Assembly: GCA_028622995.1 (NCBI GenBank)
Contig: JAJQJQ010000036.1
Location: forward strand, 2,108,001-2,172,000
DNA: 64,000 nt
Source: Panagrolaimus kolymaensis
Taxonomy: Eukaryota > Nematoda > Chromadorea > Rhabditida > Panagrolaimidae
Reading direction: 5' to 3'
In this document: piece after piece, positions 35,749 through 47,725 of the stretch
How positions within the stretch are numbered: position 1 is the stretch's first letter
Layout of the letters: each line of letters opens with the position of its first letter
Made by a program: the position numbers and the translations under genes
Notes under the pieces: generated by a model
Told to the model about the DNA's origin: nothing
Databases searched by the model: none
Seen by the model: only the letters and a program-made list of their open reading frames with translations

Positions 35749-37351
35749 ATGTTTAGTCATCCTGCAGCAATTTGTAAGTTTGCTTTTTTTGATTTTTATA
35801 AATTTTGATTTTGTTTGTAGCTTATTCACAGCAAGCAAATAATACTCCACCACCAAGAAAACCATCAGAACTTATGAAATTTCCTAATTTTCCTACTCCA
35901 AATACACCAAGTACAAGTTCATCAAAAATGATGGATTTTAATTGGACGTAAGTTTTTAGTCTGCAGCTTTATTATCCCAAAAAGGCTTTTATCCTCCAAT
36001 TTTTTATATTAAAAATTAAATCAATTTTTTATGGCTTTTTCCTTTTGGAGCTCAAAAAAAGCTTCTTAATAATGGAATCTTATTTCAAAAATGTATTACA
36101 ACGAATTCAGATATCTTTGATCTGAAATTCGAAGTTAAAGCATTTTTTCAACTATGAAACAACTATGATTCATTTTCTAAACAAATAAATTTAGTTTTTT
36201 TAATTGAATTTTTTATAGCTGCCAAATAGAAATTCTCTCAGCTTTACAAGGAACCGTTCATAATTATGATAGTCGACATAAAATAGCTTCATCGATTGAA
36301 GCGATGGATGCTGTGACTCGTTTAAATTTAATTGATTTTTTATTTACTGAGGTTCGTCGTTTTTGATACACATATGCTTGCTTGCAAAAAAAAAAGCAAA
36401 CGAAGCGCAGTGATAAAAAAATAGAGTCACAAAGTCAAAAGTTTCTTTCTTTTTTTTAGAATGGAGTGATAGCTTCAACATTGGAAAATAATGCATGCAA
36501 ACATTTTCAATGTCCTCAAGAACAATTGGAAGGAATTTTGGATGAAGATTGTTTGGATTTATTTATAGATTTTTGGGAAAATATTTATTTACATATTTTA
36601 CCTAATTTTTTTGGAATGGTTTATGTTCTTGAGGTAATAAAAATAATAATATATTTTTTTCTATTTTCGTTTTGAGAATAAAAAATATAATATTTTTTTC
36701 GCTTTGAGACAATTTCTTCGATTTTTATATTTTTTTATAAAATTTTAGTCTTCCTTTTTTTTATATTTTTAAGTAAAGTAATTTTCAGAAATACAACCCA
36801 AATATTCAATTACGAAAAAAATTTCTTATCCATTTTCGAGATAAAGTTTTGATACGAGTTTTATCCGATGTAAATTTTACTGAAAGAAATGTCCAGCTAC
36901 TTTACCCCTTACTTTTTGCAATCGATATTCAAACAATGTCAAATACAAAAAATTATTGGAAATTTAAAACATTAATGAATAAATTAATGGGAATTGAAGC
37001 TATGGCAACTCGGCGATTAACGGTGCTTTCAGATGATCAAGATTTTTTGGTAAATAAAAATAATTTTTTAATTTTATGCAAATTTTTGACATAAATATTT
37101 TTTAGCCACCTTTACCAAATTTACCCCAGCGTTTGCCATCCACATCCAATTCTTCCAGATTGAATAGACAAACATCAGAAATAACAATTTCAACAATAGA
37201 AATGTCCGCGGCTAATTCGCATGCAAGACAAACTTCGCTAAATGAAACAAATAATAAAGAACGATTAAGCACGCTTTCGCCAAAGAGGAGCGTCCATTTT
37301 TCTGATGATGTGGAATATGATTTTGATGAAAGTTCCACCGTACATGTTTAA
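35749..37351 (+). CDS. HbrB/PRR5 (Protor)-like protein, candidate TORC2 accessory subunit
   Basis: Six exons (35749-35773, 35821-35947, 36219-36351, 36460-36633, 36789-37049, 37106-37351) give 321 residues. A Pro-rich N-terminus precedes a helical domain (about 50-235): IEILSALQGTVHN, LNLIDFLFTENG, DLFIDFWENIYLHILPNFFGMV, then LRKKFLIHFRDKVLIRVL. In PRR5/HbrB proteins the same order occurs: a W..FF..ILP.LQ..F motif followed by a P.V..L.L..FRD segment. That family binds Rictor in TOR complex 2. The C-terminal 80 residues are Ser/Thr-rich and probably disordered. The resemblance is by motif order only. AATAAA follows at about 37380. Confidence 0.55.
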
Positions 37352-40300
37352 ATTTTTTGATTTGTTTTCTTCTTTGGTTTAAATAAAAGTGAATGTAAAA
37401 AATTTTACCTATATCTTTTTGAACAAAGAAACAAATACCCATAAAAAATAGCAATTTTGCTTATACCATTCTTAAAAATTGAATTTAAGAAGTTTTTATC
37501 GAATCTCTGCTCGTTAAAAAAAATAACAAATAAGTAAAACAAATTTGTTTATGACAAATGGTGACTCATATGACTAACACATACGGAAAAAATCCGAAGA
37601 TTTTGACTTCAGTTGAAAGTCCGACATCGTATGTTACATTTATCTATTTTGGCTTCTTTAACTATTATCTTTTAAAATTTTAGCTGTTGTTGTTCTTCCA
37701 TATTAACAACATGATCTAATGGCAAAAATTTTTCCTTTAAATAAATATTTCCTCTGTTTTTTTCAAAGCGAAAAGTAGAAACAACTATCTTTCCTGAAAA
37801 CACATTATTTGATTTATTTAACACCTCCGAAAAAAATTTTTGTTTTTATTTTTATTCAAAAAGGTGTCTTTGTTTCTCTGTTCCTTCATTTACTAGAGAA
37901 AGACTAAAGCCGAATTTCTTTTTGTATTGCATTAAAAAAATATATGCTTTTTTGCTCTTTTGCTCTTTTAAAGCAAATTTCACTTCGATGCTTCTCTTCG
38001 CGCGTTTGCGATTCATTTATTAGTAGTTTTTTTCTTTGAATATTTTGTTAGTTTTTTTTCTTCTTTTTTTTGTTGTGAATATTAATGCAATTTGAAACAA
38101 AAATAACTTATTCGATTTCTGTTCGCTTAAAAATATATATTTACATACATATAAGCTTTAACCATTGATCAGAAAGTAAAATGAAAAATGCGTTTCAATG
38201 TCGATAATAAATTTAAAACATTTTCTAAAATATAAAAAGATTATTTCGCCATAATTGCCCACTTCGATTATGAAACAAAAAATGACCAATTTTACTTTAA
38301 CATCTTTTAAAATTGGATTTAATATAGTTTATTAAATTTTTTCGATCGCATCGCAAAAAAAAGAAGAAGAAATGGGTCAAACAAATTTCTTTATGTCACA
38401 GCCTGTCTTTTATTATGGTTGATACATCAGCGAAATGTTTCTTTCGTTAAGCGTAAATTTATTACCAAAATAATAATTTTTTAAAAAGCTGATTTACAAA
38501 AACAAAATGAAAAAATTATTAATGATTCCAGCGAAGAAAAACAAAGCTTTGAAACAAGAAAAGCAAAAAAAAAGAGACAACTTTTTTTCTAAAAAAAGAT
38601 TATTTTGTTTAATTATTGATTTGTTGTTACACATCGGCGAAAAGGTTATTTTGTTTTTTTACGACTAAAAAAGCTAAAGTTAAAAAGCAGATGGATGGAT
38701 GGATGTCCATCGCGCAATTTTTTTATTTTTTGCTGAATTTTTTACTTTCCTTTCTTGTTGCTTTTTTTTTCTTCTTTGAACATCGGTTGAAAAATTTTTC
38801 TTCTGGTTTTTAGTTTTTTTTGAATATTTTAACACTTTTTCTTTTGAGTTTTTGTTCTAAAATTTTTTTTAAATATAAAACTGCCGATTCCAAGTTAAAG
38901 GAAGGGTTAAGTGTTAAAAATAATTAAAACTTAAAAAGTCATTAACAGTTTTAAAGACATAAAAAAAATTTGTGTGCTCTATGTGCAATGGATTTCACCA
39001 CAATCAAATCAAATTTGATGTATGTTTTGGCTAGCATTCGATCAAAGCATTAAATAGGAATTGTTAAGAGCATGTTTACTTGCAAAAAAATAAAAAATGA
39101 ATAAACCACAAATTATTTTTTATCGCATATTATTGTTTCTCATATGACTGACTATTTCTTAAAAACGAAAAAAACTTTTCTTTGTTTAATAAAAAAAGAA
39201 GAAGATTTCATTAGAGGAAGAAACTAAATGCTAATATCAAATGAATGTTGTTTATCTTTCATATTTTTTTGCAGAATTTTTCTTCTTTCTCTCTTCTCTT
39301 TTTTTCTGTTCTACGAACAGAGCATAAAAATTTACATGATTTTGATAATTTTGTAAAAACACTTATAGCTTTAAAATAAATATAAAAAAACTCAGGAGAA
39401 GCATACAAATATATTTCGGCACAAAAGATTTAAAAAACAATTTTTCTTTTCTTTAATATTTTTGGGCCAAATTAATTAAGTTTACTTAACCTTCGATTAA
39501 ACTAAGCGTGTTTAAAATCATCGAAGTATTGTATAATTTTACAATATGATTTTGAAAAAACAAATTTTTTTGAATACAAAAAAAAGCAAAACAAATATTC
39601 TAATGGCATATTTATTGTCTTTTATGACTCATGTGCGAAATTCTCTTTTGTTTATATTTTAGAAAAAAAACTTTTTTTGCCCCGTGTGACAGACTTTGAA
39701 ATAAAAGGTTGAGATCGATACTCATCGCGTTTTGTTGCCATATATTTTTTTCACTTTGTTTTTTCTTTCTTTTTTATGCACGTCTTTCAAAAATTTTTAA
39801 AAATATTATTTTATTTTGAATATTTCGTTTCTTTTTTTTGATTTTTTTGTCGCAAAGTTTTATAATGATAATTTGATTTGACAAAAGAAGACCTCCTCCA
39901 GAGGTGGGATCGTAAGAAAGTTTGTTTTAAATTATATATGTTGAAAAAACCTTTAAAAAGTTTTATTTTCTTGAATATCATTAATATGTACATTGAAAAT
40001 ATGGAGCAAGTAATTTCGCAACAAAGAAATCCAATTATTTTAACAGCGAAAATTCGATTTTGTTTAAGAAAATATTTACATGTTTTAATTAATTTTTGGC
40101 AAGTTTTTGGTGTTTTTGTATTTTTGAAACAATATCGAAGAATGGTCAATGGCAAAGAAAATGATTGTGGAGGAATTAATGAAAGGTCTTTCATGGAATT
40201 GAAACGATTAAATTTAAACATTTTTATTAAAAGTTGAAAAACGATAAAAAAAATTGCGGACCTAAAAAGAGAGTGAGTGAAGAAAAAAATGGGTAAAAAA

Positions 40301-41256
40301 TCTCAAATCGATAAAGTTTTTTGTTTTTGGAGAGAAGCAAATAAAAAAATAGTTGGGTTAGAAAAAAAGACAATGAAAAAAAAACAATGTATGCCGTATC
40401 GAGTAGTGGCAGTTCGCGCATTCAAAAAAAAAGCAATGTCAATCAATTTATCCGAATGGGCCACTGCCGAACTTTACTCATCACATTTTTTTTGTTTTTG
40501 ACTATTGCGGGGTAAAAAAAGACTTTAATTTCAGGCGCCAATGCTGAATGAAATTATAATGAAAGAAGAAGTTAATTTTCAGTACCAAAAAAACGAAAAA
40601 AGCAAAATTCTTTCAGCAAAAGTTTTTTTATAATGATTTTTTTGATGTTGTTATAAAGTATTGTAAACAAAAAGTATTATCGTGTTGTGAGTAAAAAAAA
40701 CCAAAATAACATAAAGCATAGTTTAAAAGAAAGTCGCCAGTCAGACATCAAAATGCTTGAAAACTATTCAAAAAAAGGCACAGCATTTTTTTTTTGCTAT
40801 TAATTCAAAAGTATTAATGTTATTTATTTTTTTAAATTTTTTAACTCATTTCTGTTTTTTTTGTTGGTCATTACTATTATTCCACTTACATATTTACCAG
40901 AAATAGAAAGAAATTTAAAAAAAAAGAAAGAAGGAAAGGTGTCACAAAACAACGAGCGATGATGTCCAGGTGTTGTAAACTTTTTAGTTTACAACTTTGG
41001 TATACAATTATATTTTGTTTACTTTTATTAAAACCTTTTTTGTTGTCTATCATTTTTTTATTTGATATTAAATAATTGATATGTTTTTGAAAGTAATTTT
41101 CAAAAGTTAAAAAGTATGGAAAAAAACTATAACATATAATTAGCTCTGCCATTACTTTTTAAAACCCCTTTGAAGGCTGTCTTTTTTTAAAACGCAAAAA
41201 AGTTGTATTTTGTTTTGTTAGTTTTTTTCTGCCAACAAATTATTCTACCCTTAAAA
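37352..41256. other. 3.9-kb gene-poor spacer
   Basis: Mostly homopolymeric A/T. Two overlapping open frames on opposite strands occur at about 39811-40237 (119 codons on +, 136 on -), but both are Phe/Leu/Lys/Ile-rich and lack splice-linked neighbours or motifs. About 40380-40490 is locally more complex, with the interrupted repeat AGTGGCAGTTCG / GGCCACTGCCGAAC. No tRNA or rRNA was recognised. Confidence 0.4.
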
Positions 41257-43055
41257 ATGGCAATTTTTGCTCCTCATCAAACTGCCTCTTTTATGGATCA
41301 AATATCTTTAATTTTTATAATTTTGTTATTAATTTTTGAAATAATATTAACATATTTTTTGATTTGGCAATTTTTTGATAAAAAATCCCTTTTAAATGGA
41401 AGTTTTTATAAAATATTATTCTTTCAATATTTTGTTAATATTTTATTTTTATTTGCTGGTTTAGCATCGGAAGCATTTGGATATGATCCAAATTTAATGA
41501 ATTATATTGGAAATATAATTAAATGGTATGCACAAATTAGCGTAGGCGGATATTCAAGTGTTATTGGAGTAAATCGATGCATCGCTGTGGCTTATCCAAT
41601 TAAATATGACACTGTAAGTTTTAGCAGAAATATAAAAAAATGAAAAAATTTAATTTCAAAAATCAAAAATTTAAAAAAATGTATCTTTTCGTTCCAGGAC
41701 ACTGAGAAAAACAAAAAATTAGAGCTTTTTAAATTTAAATTTTGATTTAAAATTAATTTCTAAGGTAAAAATATAATTTTTTAGATTTGGTCCAAAAGAA
41801 ATACAGCTTTTGTTTTACTCGCATTGTTTTTTTATCCAATTATTATACAATCTATAGTAAATTCAGATTTTTATTGCCTCGTTCATATTGATTTGGAAGA
41901 ATGTCTTCCAACTCGAAGAATAAATGGCGCCTTATTTTTATATGCCAATAGTGTTTGCTCCATTTCTGCATTGTGTTTTTTCTTTTTTGGGATGTGGAAA
42001 ATTCGAAATATTAAATTGGATTTTGTACGAAAAATAGAAAAACGCTTACTTCTTCAAAGTTTATTGGAAACTATTTTGTTGATTTCCATATCGCTTGTTG
42101 CTGTGAGTTTTATTTTTACAAATTTCTAAAAAAAAGAGGCTAGGCTTTCTTCCTGGAAAATCAACAACTTAAACATTATTTTATTGGAAGCTAATATTAT
42201 GTTTTTATTTACAAACATGCTTATTTATTATTTGTACATTCAAACTTTTAAACATTTGTGAAACAAGCAAATAATAAACAACCATTAAAAAAAATATTGA
42301 AACATTTTTCAATAAAAAAATGTCGTAGCACCTGTTGGCACGAATTTCCTATAATTATTAATTCGGTGGTTTTTTTGGTAACTGTAATTCCTCATCTTAA
42401 AGACAGGTGTAAATAAAAGTTAAAGTAATAGAATAAGATTTTGGCTAGACTAGTTAAAGAAAAAAGAAGCACCCAAATTTTATAAAGAAAAAAATAATAA
42501 TTGAATACAAAAACTTTTATCTAGAAACAGTTATCGCAAAATATTCGTGTCCTTTTTAAAGATTTTTTTTCTGAAAAGACATTTTCCAAAACTAAAGATT
42601 GAAAGGCTTCGAGAGGCAAAATTAAAATTTTTTAAATTGATTAAATTAATAAAATATGTAAGAATGGAAAACATTTTTTTTTATAGTAGCAACTTTCACC
42701 TCTTTTTTGAAATATGAACCTTCTTTGCTTTAGGACCTTCCATTTTCAAAAATATGACAGAAGCAAAAATTCCTTAGTTATTATTAACCATTTTTTTCTT
42801 TAAAATTTATAAAAGCTTCAAATTAGTTTTTTTTAGTATATCCCATCAATTCAAAAACTTTTTGGAGCAACTATGGCAACAATATGGGTTAGCGTGACAT
42901 TTTTATTACAACATTTTCTTCCATCAATTTTATTATTTTATTCTTCATTAATATTTCGTAAAGGTTTTATTTATTTTTATTTTCGAAAAATTAAAGTTTT
43001 AAATATTCAATCTGAAAGTATGAATCGTTTCAATAATCAAATTGTACCAAATTAA
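41257..43055 (+). CDS. nematode serpentine 7TM receptor (Srx-like)
   Basis: Three exons (41257-41613, 41785-42102, 42837-43055) give 297 residues. Seven hydrophobic segments are visible. Exon 1 carries TM1 (SLIFIILLLIFEIILTYFLI), TM2 and TM3. TM3 ends in GVNRCIAVAYPIKY, the position of the DRY-like motif in the srx group of chemoreceptors. Exon 2 carries TM4-TM6 and exon 3 TM7 (VSVTFLLQHFLPSILLFYSS). Nematode serpentine receptors of this type detect chemical cues in sensory neurons. Intron 2 is 734 bp, long for this window, but contains no additional gene that I can see. Confidence 0.75.
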
Positions 43056-43180
43056 AAATTAGAAAGAAAAATTAGGGCCATTTTTTTTAAAATTTTTGTT
43101 TTGGTTCCAAGTTTGCGTTTTTTGTATTTATTTTAAGCAATAATAAACATTTAAATATTTATTTTCCTTTATAAATTAAT

Positions 43181-43798
43181 TTATGGAACAACGATAATGT
43201 TTTTAAAAGTATCTTCTCCAATTAAAGAATTGAAATATTTTCGAGTTCGAAGAATAACGGTGAAAGCAAAAATACTGTAAATTGTTAAAAGAAAGACAAT
43301 TCCAGAGCTAACAATAAATGCAACTCGAATAACTATAAATATTTTTTTATTAATTAAATTTTTTTTCTATCAAAAAATATAATTTACCATCTCCATTAGA
43401 TTCATCACCAAATTTTTTTATAATTTCAATGGGAAGACGAATTCCAATAAGAAGAAATCCAATAAAGAATGAAATTTTAAATATTATTTCAACTCCCTAG
43501 AAAAAATTATTTTATTTATTTATTCTATTTTTAAAGAAAAATATATGTAAAAAAAATTTACAAGGAAAAAAAGAGCAGAAAATAAAAAGGTTGTATCTTC
43601 TTTACAAACTCCAATTAAAACCAAAATATAAATAATTAATGAAAAAGAAGCCAAAGGAATATAATACCAATAAAAAATTGATGAAAATAATGAAAGAATC
43701 GAAGCTACAATAGCCAAAATGGAAAATACAATTCCAATAATTGAAACTATTGTGGCGCAAGTTTTTACATGAAAACACCAACATTGATTGGAAACCAT
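43181..43798 (-). CDS. tetraspan membrane protein, LAPTM-like, copy 1
   Basis: Three exons (43798-43562, 43496-43388, 43332-43181) give 165 residues. It starts MVSNQCWCFHVKTCATIV, followed by four hydrophobic segments (IGIVFSILAIVASILSLF; PLASFSLIIYILVLIG; ISFFIGFLLIGIRL; IVSSGIVFLLTIYSIFAF) and a basic RTRKYF tail start. The short Cys-rich N-terminus ahead of TM1 and the four-TM layout recall the lysosomal LAPTM4/5 family, but this is a weak resemblance. Exon boundaries fall at the same places as in the copies at 56001 and 58599. Confidence 0.8.
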
Positions 43799-43923
43799 AT
43801 TTTTATTAAAAAAAAATTTTTTTTATTACAATGTTAAAACTCTTTTTTAAAATAATTAATGACGCAGCTTTTTTTATTTGCTTAAATACTTTCTTTTTAA
43901 AACTTATGTTCTGACAAAAGAAA

Positions 43924-43990
43924 ACGTGTGGTGTTTACTTTATTACTCGAAGTTCACGTAAGAAGTTAAAACTATTCGTCATTCAAATAA
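43924..43990 (-). promoter_or_regulatory. conserved upstream block of tetraspan copy 1
   Basis: On the + strand the block reads GTGTTTACTTTATTACTCGA, then AGTTCACGTAAGAAGTTAAA and ATTCGTCATT. In gene sense it lies about 125-190 bp upstream of the ATG. Near-identical blocks lie the same way round before the genes starting at 48504, 53961 and 56001. It contains TGTTTAC, a forkhead (FoxO/FoxA) core. Confidence 0.6.
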
Positions 43991-44081
43991 CTTTTACTTT
44001 TTGTTCAGGTATGTAAAGAATGCATCAAATCCGCGTAAGTTATCGCCAAAGTTGAAATCTGAAAATCAATATCTTCCAAAT

Positions 44082-44355
44082 AAATCCTAAATGCCATCAA
44101 AAAAAAAATGGAACTCGAATTGAATATCATAATGGATTAGGTTCATGGCTTTTGGGTTGTGGATCCTTACTTTCTGGGTATAAAACATTTTAATATCTTT
44201 TTAAAACAAATCTTTTATATCTGAATATTTTATTTTTAAATGTTTCCTTGGATGTTGTTTTTTAATTCCATTTTGTCATCGCGAAAGCTACGATGTTGAA
44301 GATTATTGCCCGAAATTTGACTTTTATCTTGGAAAATTTAAGAAAATTGGTTAAT
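44082..44355 (+). pseudogene. LITAF-domain pseudogene
   Basis: The plus strand encodes GTRIEYHNGLGSWLLGCGSLLSG up to a GTATAA donor at about 44178. After about 70 bp it resumes CFLGCCFLIPFC...DYCPKFDFYLGKFKKIG and stop. The two parts align with exons 2 and 3 of the intact LITAF gene at 54702-55182. The acceptor expected before the second part reads TTTTTAAA instead of TTTTTAG, and the second zinc knuckle CPxC has become CPxF. Sequence 5' of GTRIEY is degenerate and has in-frame stops. I read it as a dead or dying paralogue. Confidence 0.8.
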
Positions 44356-44966
44356 TTTATCTGAAATCTTTGCTTTTATTTTTTTGAAGTATTTTCCCTT
44401 TTTTTGACTTTACTTTCTCTACAATAAATAAATAAAAAACCTTTCAATCTTTAATTTAAAAATATTTAAAAATACCGAAGAAAAGTTTAACTAAAAAAAA
44501 TGTGTTTACTTTATTTCTCAAAGTTCGCGTAAGAGTTAAAACAATTCGTTATCCGTCGATTTTAGTTATGAAAAAAAGAATGTTTGTTTTTTTTTGAAGT
44601 TAAAGTTACTCTAACAAAAAAAAGAACTTGTGTTTTTCTTTATTTACAATAATTGTTTTAGCCCACTTTTTTTTTAAATCCTGGAGTTACGCGTCATTTT
44701 TTTATTTATTTTAAAGCACTTTATTTTTTGTGTAAAGTAAATTTTAAAACATTTAGAAAAGTTTTTCTGTTTACTAAAAGCTTTCTTCTTTTCTGCTTGC
44801 ATCAGTAATATTTAAAATAAAAAAGATTTCCTAAATAACAAAACTAATATTTTATTTTTAACTGTTAGTAAAACCAAAGAAAAATTTCTTCAAAAATATT
44901 CAAATTTTATTTAACAATTTTTTTCAAAAATCAATTTTGCAAAAAGTCTAAAACAATAAAATTTTT
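44356..44966. other. intergenic with an orphan promoter block
   Basis: About 44501-44555 is a copy of the conserved upstream block (TGTGTTTACTTTATTTCTCA, then AAGTTCGCGTAAGAGTTAAA). It is oriented towards the left on the minus strand, where no minus-strand gene now begins. The rest is AT-rich spacer. Confidence 0.55.
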
Positions 44967-45767
44967 TTATAATTTACAAATTTCAGCAATTTTTTTATCC
45001 GCGAAACTTTCGGAATTATACCGAAGTTGAATGACATCATTATCGCCGCATTTCTTTTTCATAATATTATAATCACATTCTGTGACATTTTTTAATGAGA
45101 CCACTGAAAGATTATCACATCCATCATTTTTTCGTGGGCATTCAATGTCAAAATCAACATCATTTAAACATTCGATATCTTTTACAGAACCTGAAATATT
45201 TGAATATATACATATTATTAATTTTGAAGTTTTGTCAAATCAAGCGGCTAACCTTTTTCTGAATATCGGCAATAATCTTGATACATAAAATCATTATATA
45301 AAAGGTACCATGCATCGTTATTAGAAATATAAAAAACTTTTGCAAGGGTTGGAATATTCAAACATTTTAGTTCATAATCATCTCCAAGACATTTGGCTCT
45401 TTTGTTGATTGCTCTAAAAAATTTTTAATTTGTATTCAAAAAAATCTACAAAATACATGATATTTTTATTAAACTAACTCGCAAAGTGTTTCTTCATCTA
45501 TTTTTGCTATAGCTTCTCCAAAGGCTTTAAACACATCCGATGATGATAGTTCAGAACTTTCAAAACCTATAGAATTAAATAAATCGATGTAACATCTTGT
45601 TAAACCCTAAAAAATAAATAAATATTATTATAAAATTTACATACTTAAAATATTTTTAAACTATAAAATTAAATGTTTACCATTTCGCCTCGAGAATCAC
45701 AATCCTGAGAGTAGGCAACGTTTAAAAAAGTGAAAGCACAAATAAAAATAATTGGAAAAGATTTCAT
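44967..45767 (-). CDS. secreted 12-Cys family (CDSRGE family), copy 1
   Basis: Exons 45767-45681, 45606-45479, 45413-45253 and 45190-44967 give 199 residues. A signal peptide (MKSFPIIFICAFTFLNVAYS) is followed by QDCDSRGEM. The mature part has regularly spaced cysteines, including RCYIDLF, AKCLGDDYELKCLN, DYCRYSEK, IECLNDVDFDIEC, TECDYN, KKCGDN and AEICKL. The intron phases (0, 2, 1) recur in the whole family. It could be distantly related to the DUF19/T20D4.11-like secreted proteins of nematodes. In gene sense an ACTCCGCCC box (45842-45850) and TATATA (about 45831-45840) lie 60-85 bp upstream of the ATG. Extracellular role unknown. Confidence 0.85.
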
Positions 45768-46242
45768 TTTTTATTTCTTGAAAATTTTTAAACCTTAATT
45801 TGATTTCTCGACGACGCTCGTCTTATTATTATATATAAAAAGGGCGGAGTTTAAAATTCCAAAGTAACTAAAAGTAAAAAAAATTTTGTTAAAACAAAAA
45901 GCAAAGTTTTTTTCCGTGTGAAGAATTTTTTTAAGATTTAAGCAAATACAAAGAAAAAACCTCATTGAAATTTAAAAAAATTTTCGGGTAAAAAAAACCT
46001 TGGGTTGTTGTGTTTACATAAGAAAAAAAAATTCATGAATCGATAAATTTTAAATCCATCATATTTAATTTTAGAAAACTCTACTATTTTTTTTTTGTTG
46101 TTGAATAGTTACGCCAAAGTTTATGTTGCTTTTTTTTATAAAAATAGGAATAACTTTTTTTAAATATTGTATTTTCAAGGAGCAAAATTTCTTTAAAAAA
46201 TTTTATAACATTTATTATAAAAAACAATAAATTACATAAATT
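45768..46242. other. intergenic, promoter of copy 1 and 3' side of copy 2
   Basis: It holds the TATA/GC-box promoter of the copy 1 gene at 45830-45851. A GTTTAC core occurs near 46012. No other feature. Confidence 0.5.
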
Positions 46243-46993
46243 TTAAATGCATTTCAAAGCTATTCTTTGTAAAGCATAAATTTCAGTTTCAGAAATAATT
46301 TGAGCAAAATTTTTATTTCCGCATTCTTTAATTATAGCATTTTTATGACATTCTGCAGATCCTTTAAGAATATCACAAAAATCGCCTGAATCCGAACTAT
46401 GATGACAAATTTGATCGAAATCATTAATTTGCCTTAAACATTTGGCATCTTTTTGTGAAACTAAAAATTAAATAATTTTTGTTAGTAATTTTTAGTTTTT
46501 AAATTAACTAACTTTGATATGAATTTTTGCATAAATATTGGAAAGAAAAATCCATAAATAAAGTTGAAAATGCATATCCATAAGATAATCCAAAAACTTT
46601 TTCAAAAGTTTTGGTGTTTAAACAATTTTCTTCATAATCGGCTCCAAGACATTCAGATTTTTTGTTTAATGATCTGAAAATTACAGAAATAAATACTATC
46701 ATCCCTTAAAAAAATAAGGCTTTAACTTACTCGCAAAAGGTTTTAAAATCATCTTTTTCTAAAATTTTACCAATAGAGTTTAGCAATTCTGATGAAGCAT
46801 TGACTTTTAAATTTTTTAATAAATCTGACGAATAACATTTTTTTAATCCCTAAAATAAATAAATATTTGTTTAAAATTCGTAAAAATCTCAAAGTAAACA
46901 AATTACCATTTCACCTCGAGAATCACATTCTTGGGAATAAACAACATTCAAAAAAGTAAATGCAGAAATAAAAATAATTTGGAAAGAATCCAT
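46243..46993 (-). CDS. secreted 12-Cys family (CDSRGE family), copy 2
   Basis: Exons 46993-46907, 46849-46731, 46673-46513 and 46460-46243 give 194 residues. The signal peptide MDSFQIIFISAFTFLNVVYS is cut before QECDSRGEM. It then shows KKCYSSDLLK, SECLGADYEENCLN, TFEKVFGLSYGYA, YLCKNSYQ, AKCLRQINDFDQIC, AECHKNA, KECGNKNFAQ and a final C. The third exon is 161 nt, as in copies 1, 6, 7 and 8. In gene sense a CTCCGCC box (47083-47089) precedes a TATA-like TTATA (about 47049-47054), about 55-95 bp upstream of the start. Confidence 0.85.
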
Positions 46994-47725
46994 TTTTATA
47001 AGTTTAATCTTTAAAATGTTTTTTATTTAATTTTTTTTTCTCAAAAGTTTTTATACATACTTTAATCTTTAAAAAAATACAAAGGCGGAGTTCATTTATT
47101 TGTTCTAAGTACTTCAAACTTGACTTTTTCGTCAAATAAAAAACTTTTTTGTTTACTTAATTTTTAACAAATGGTTAAGTGAAATAAAATTCTTTTCGTC
47201 ATTTAATTTACCTTTGTTAAATGTAAAGAATGTTTGTTTTTTGTAGTTAAAAAGTTCATTCATAAAACTTTTGTTTACTTTTTTGTTTGCTTTTTAACCC
47301 ACGTCTTCTTTTTTTTTTGAAAATGAGAGGAGTAACTAACTTTTATAAAAAACGTCATATTTCATGTAATTTTTAAATCTTTGATCGGAAAAATTGTAAT
47401 AAATAAAATAAGCCAAAACTTTCAAAGAAAAAATTGTGCATTGATAATAACCGCTAAAATTCCTTTTAAAAATTTTCAACTAAAAATGTAAAGAAGAATT
47501 TTTTAATTGCCAAATTAGTAAGTTTAACAATTCGTAATTTTTATATTTATTTTTTGCTTAGAAAATTAGAGTTTTTCTTTTTTTTTCATTGCTAAAGACA
47601 AAAATATTTTTATTTATAAAAAACCTTTAAACAAAATAAAAATATTTCATTTGTAATAATAATTTAGCAAAGAATTTATTAATGAAAAATATTTCACAAA
47701 AACAAATTAATTAAATTATATATAA
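46994..47725. other. intergenic, promoter of copy 2
   Basis: It holds the TATA/GGCGGAG promoter near 47049-47089 and a degenerate relative of the upstream block near 47150-47215 (TTTACTTAATT, TTCGTCATTTAA). The remainder is homopolymeric spacer. Confidence 0.5.

Noticed and set aside
39811..40237. Overlapping open frames of 136 (-) and 119 (+) codons
   Set aside because: The + frame has no good ATG context (it opens at a TTG) and both strands are open at once, as expected by chance in locally complex AT-rich DNA. Neither shows a known motif.
40380..40495. Interrupted inverted repeat AGTGGCAGTTCG / GGCCACTGCCGAAC as a possible tRNA or hairpin
   Set aside because: The arms are not truly complementary in register and no cloverleaf or T-loop (GTTCRANNC) fits.
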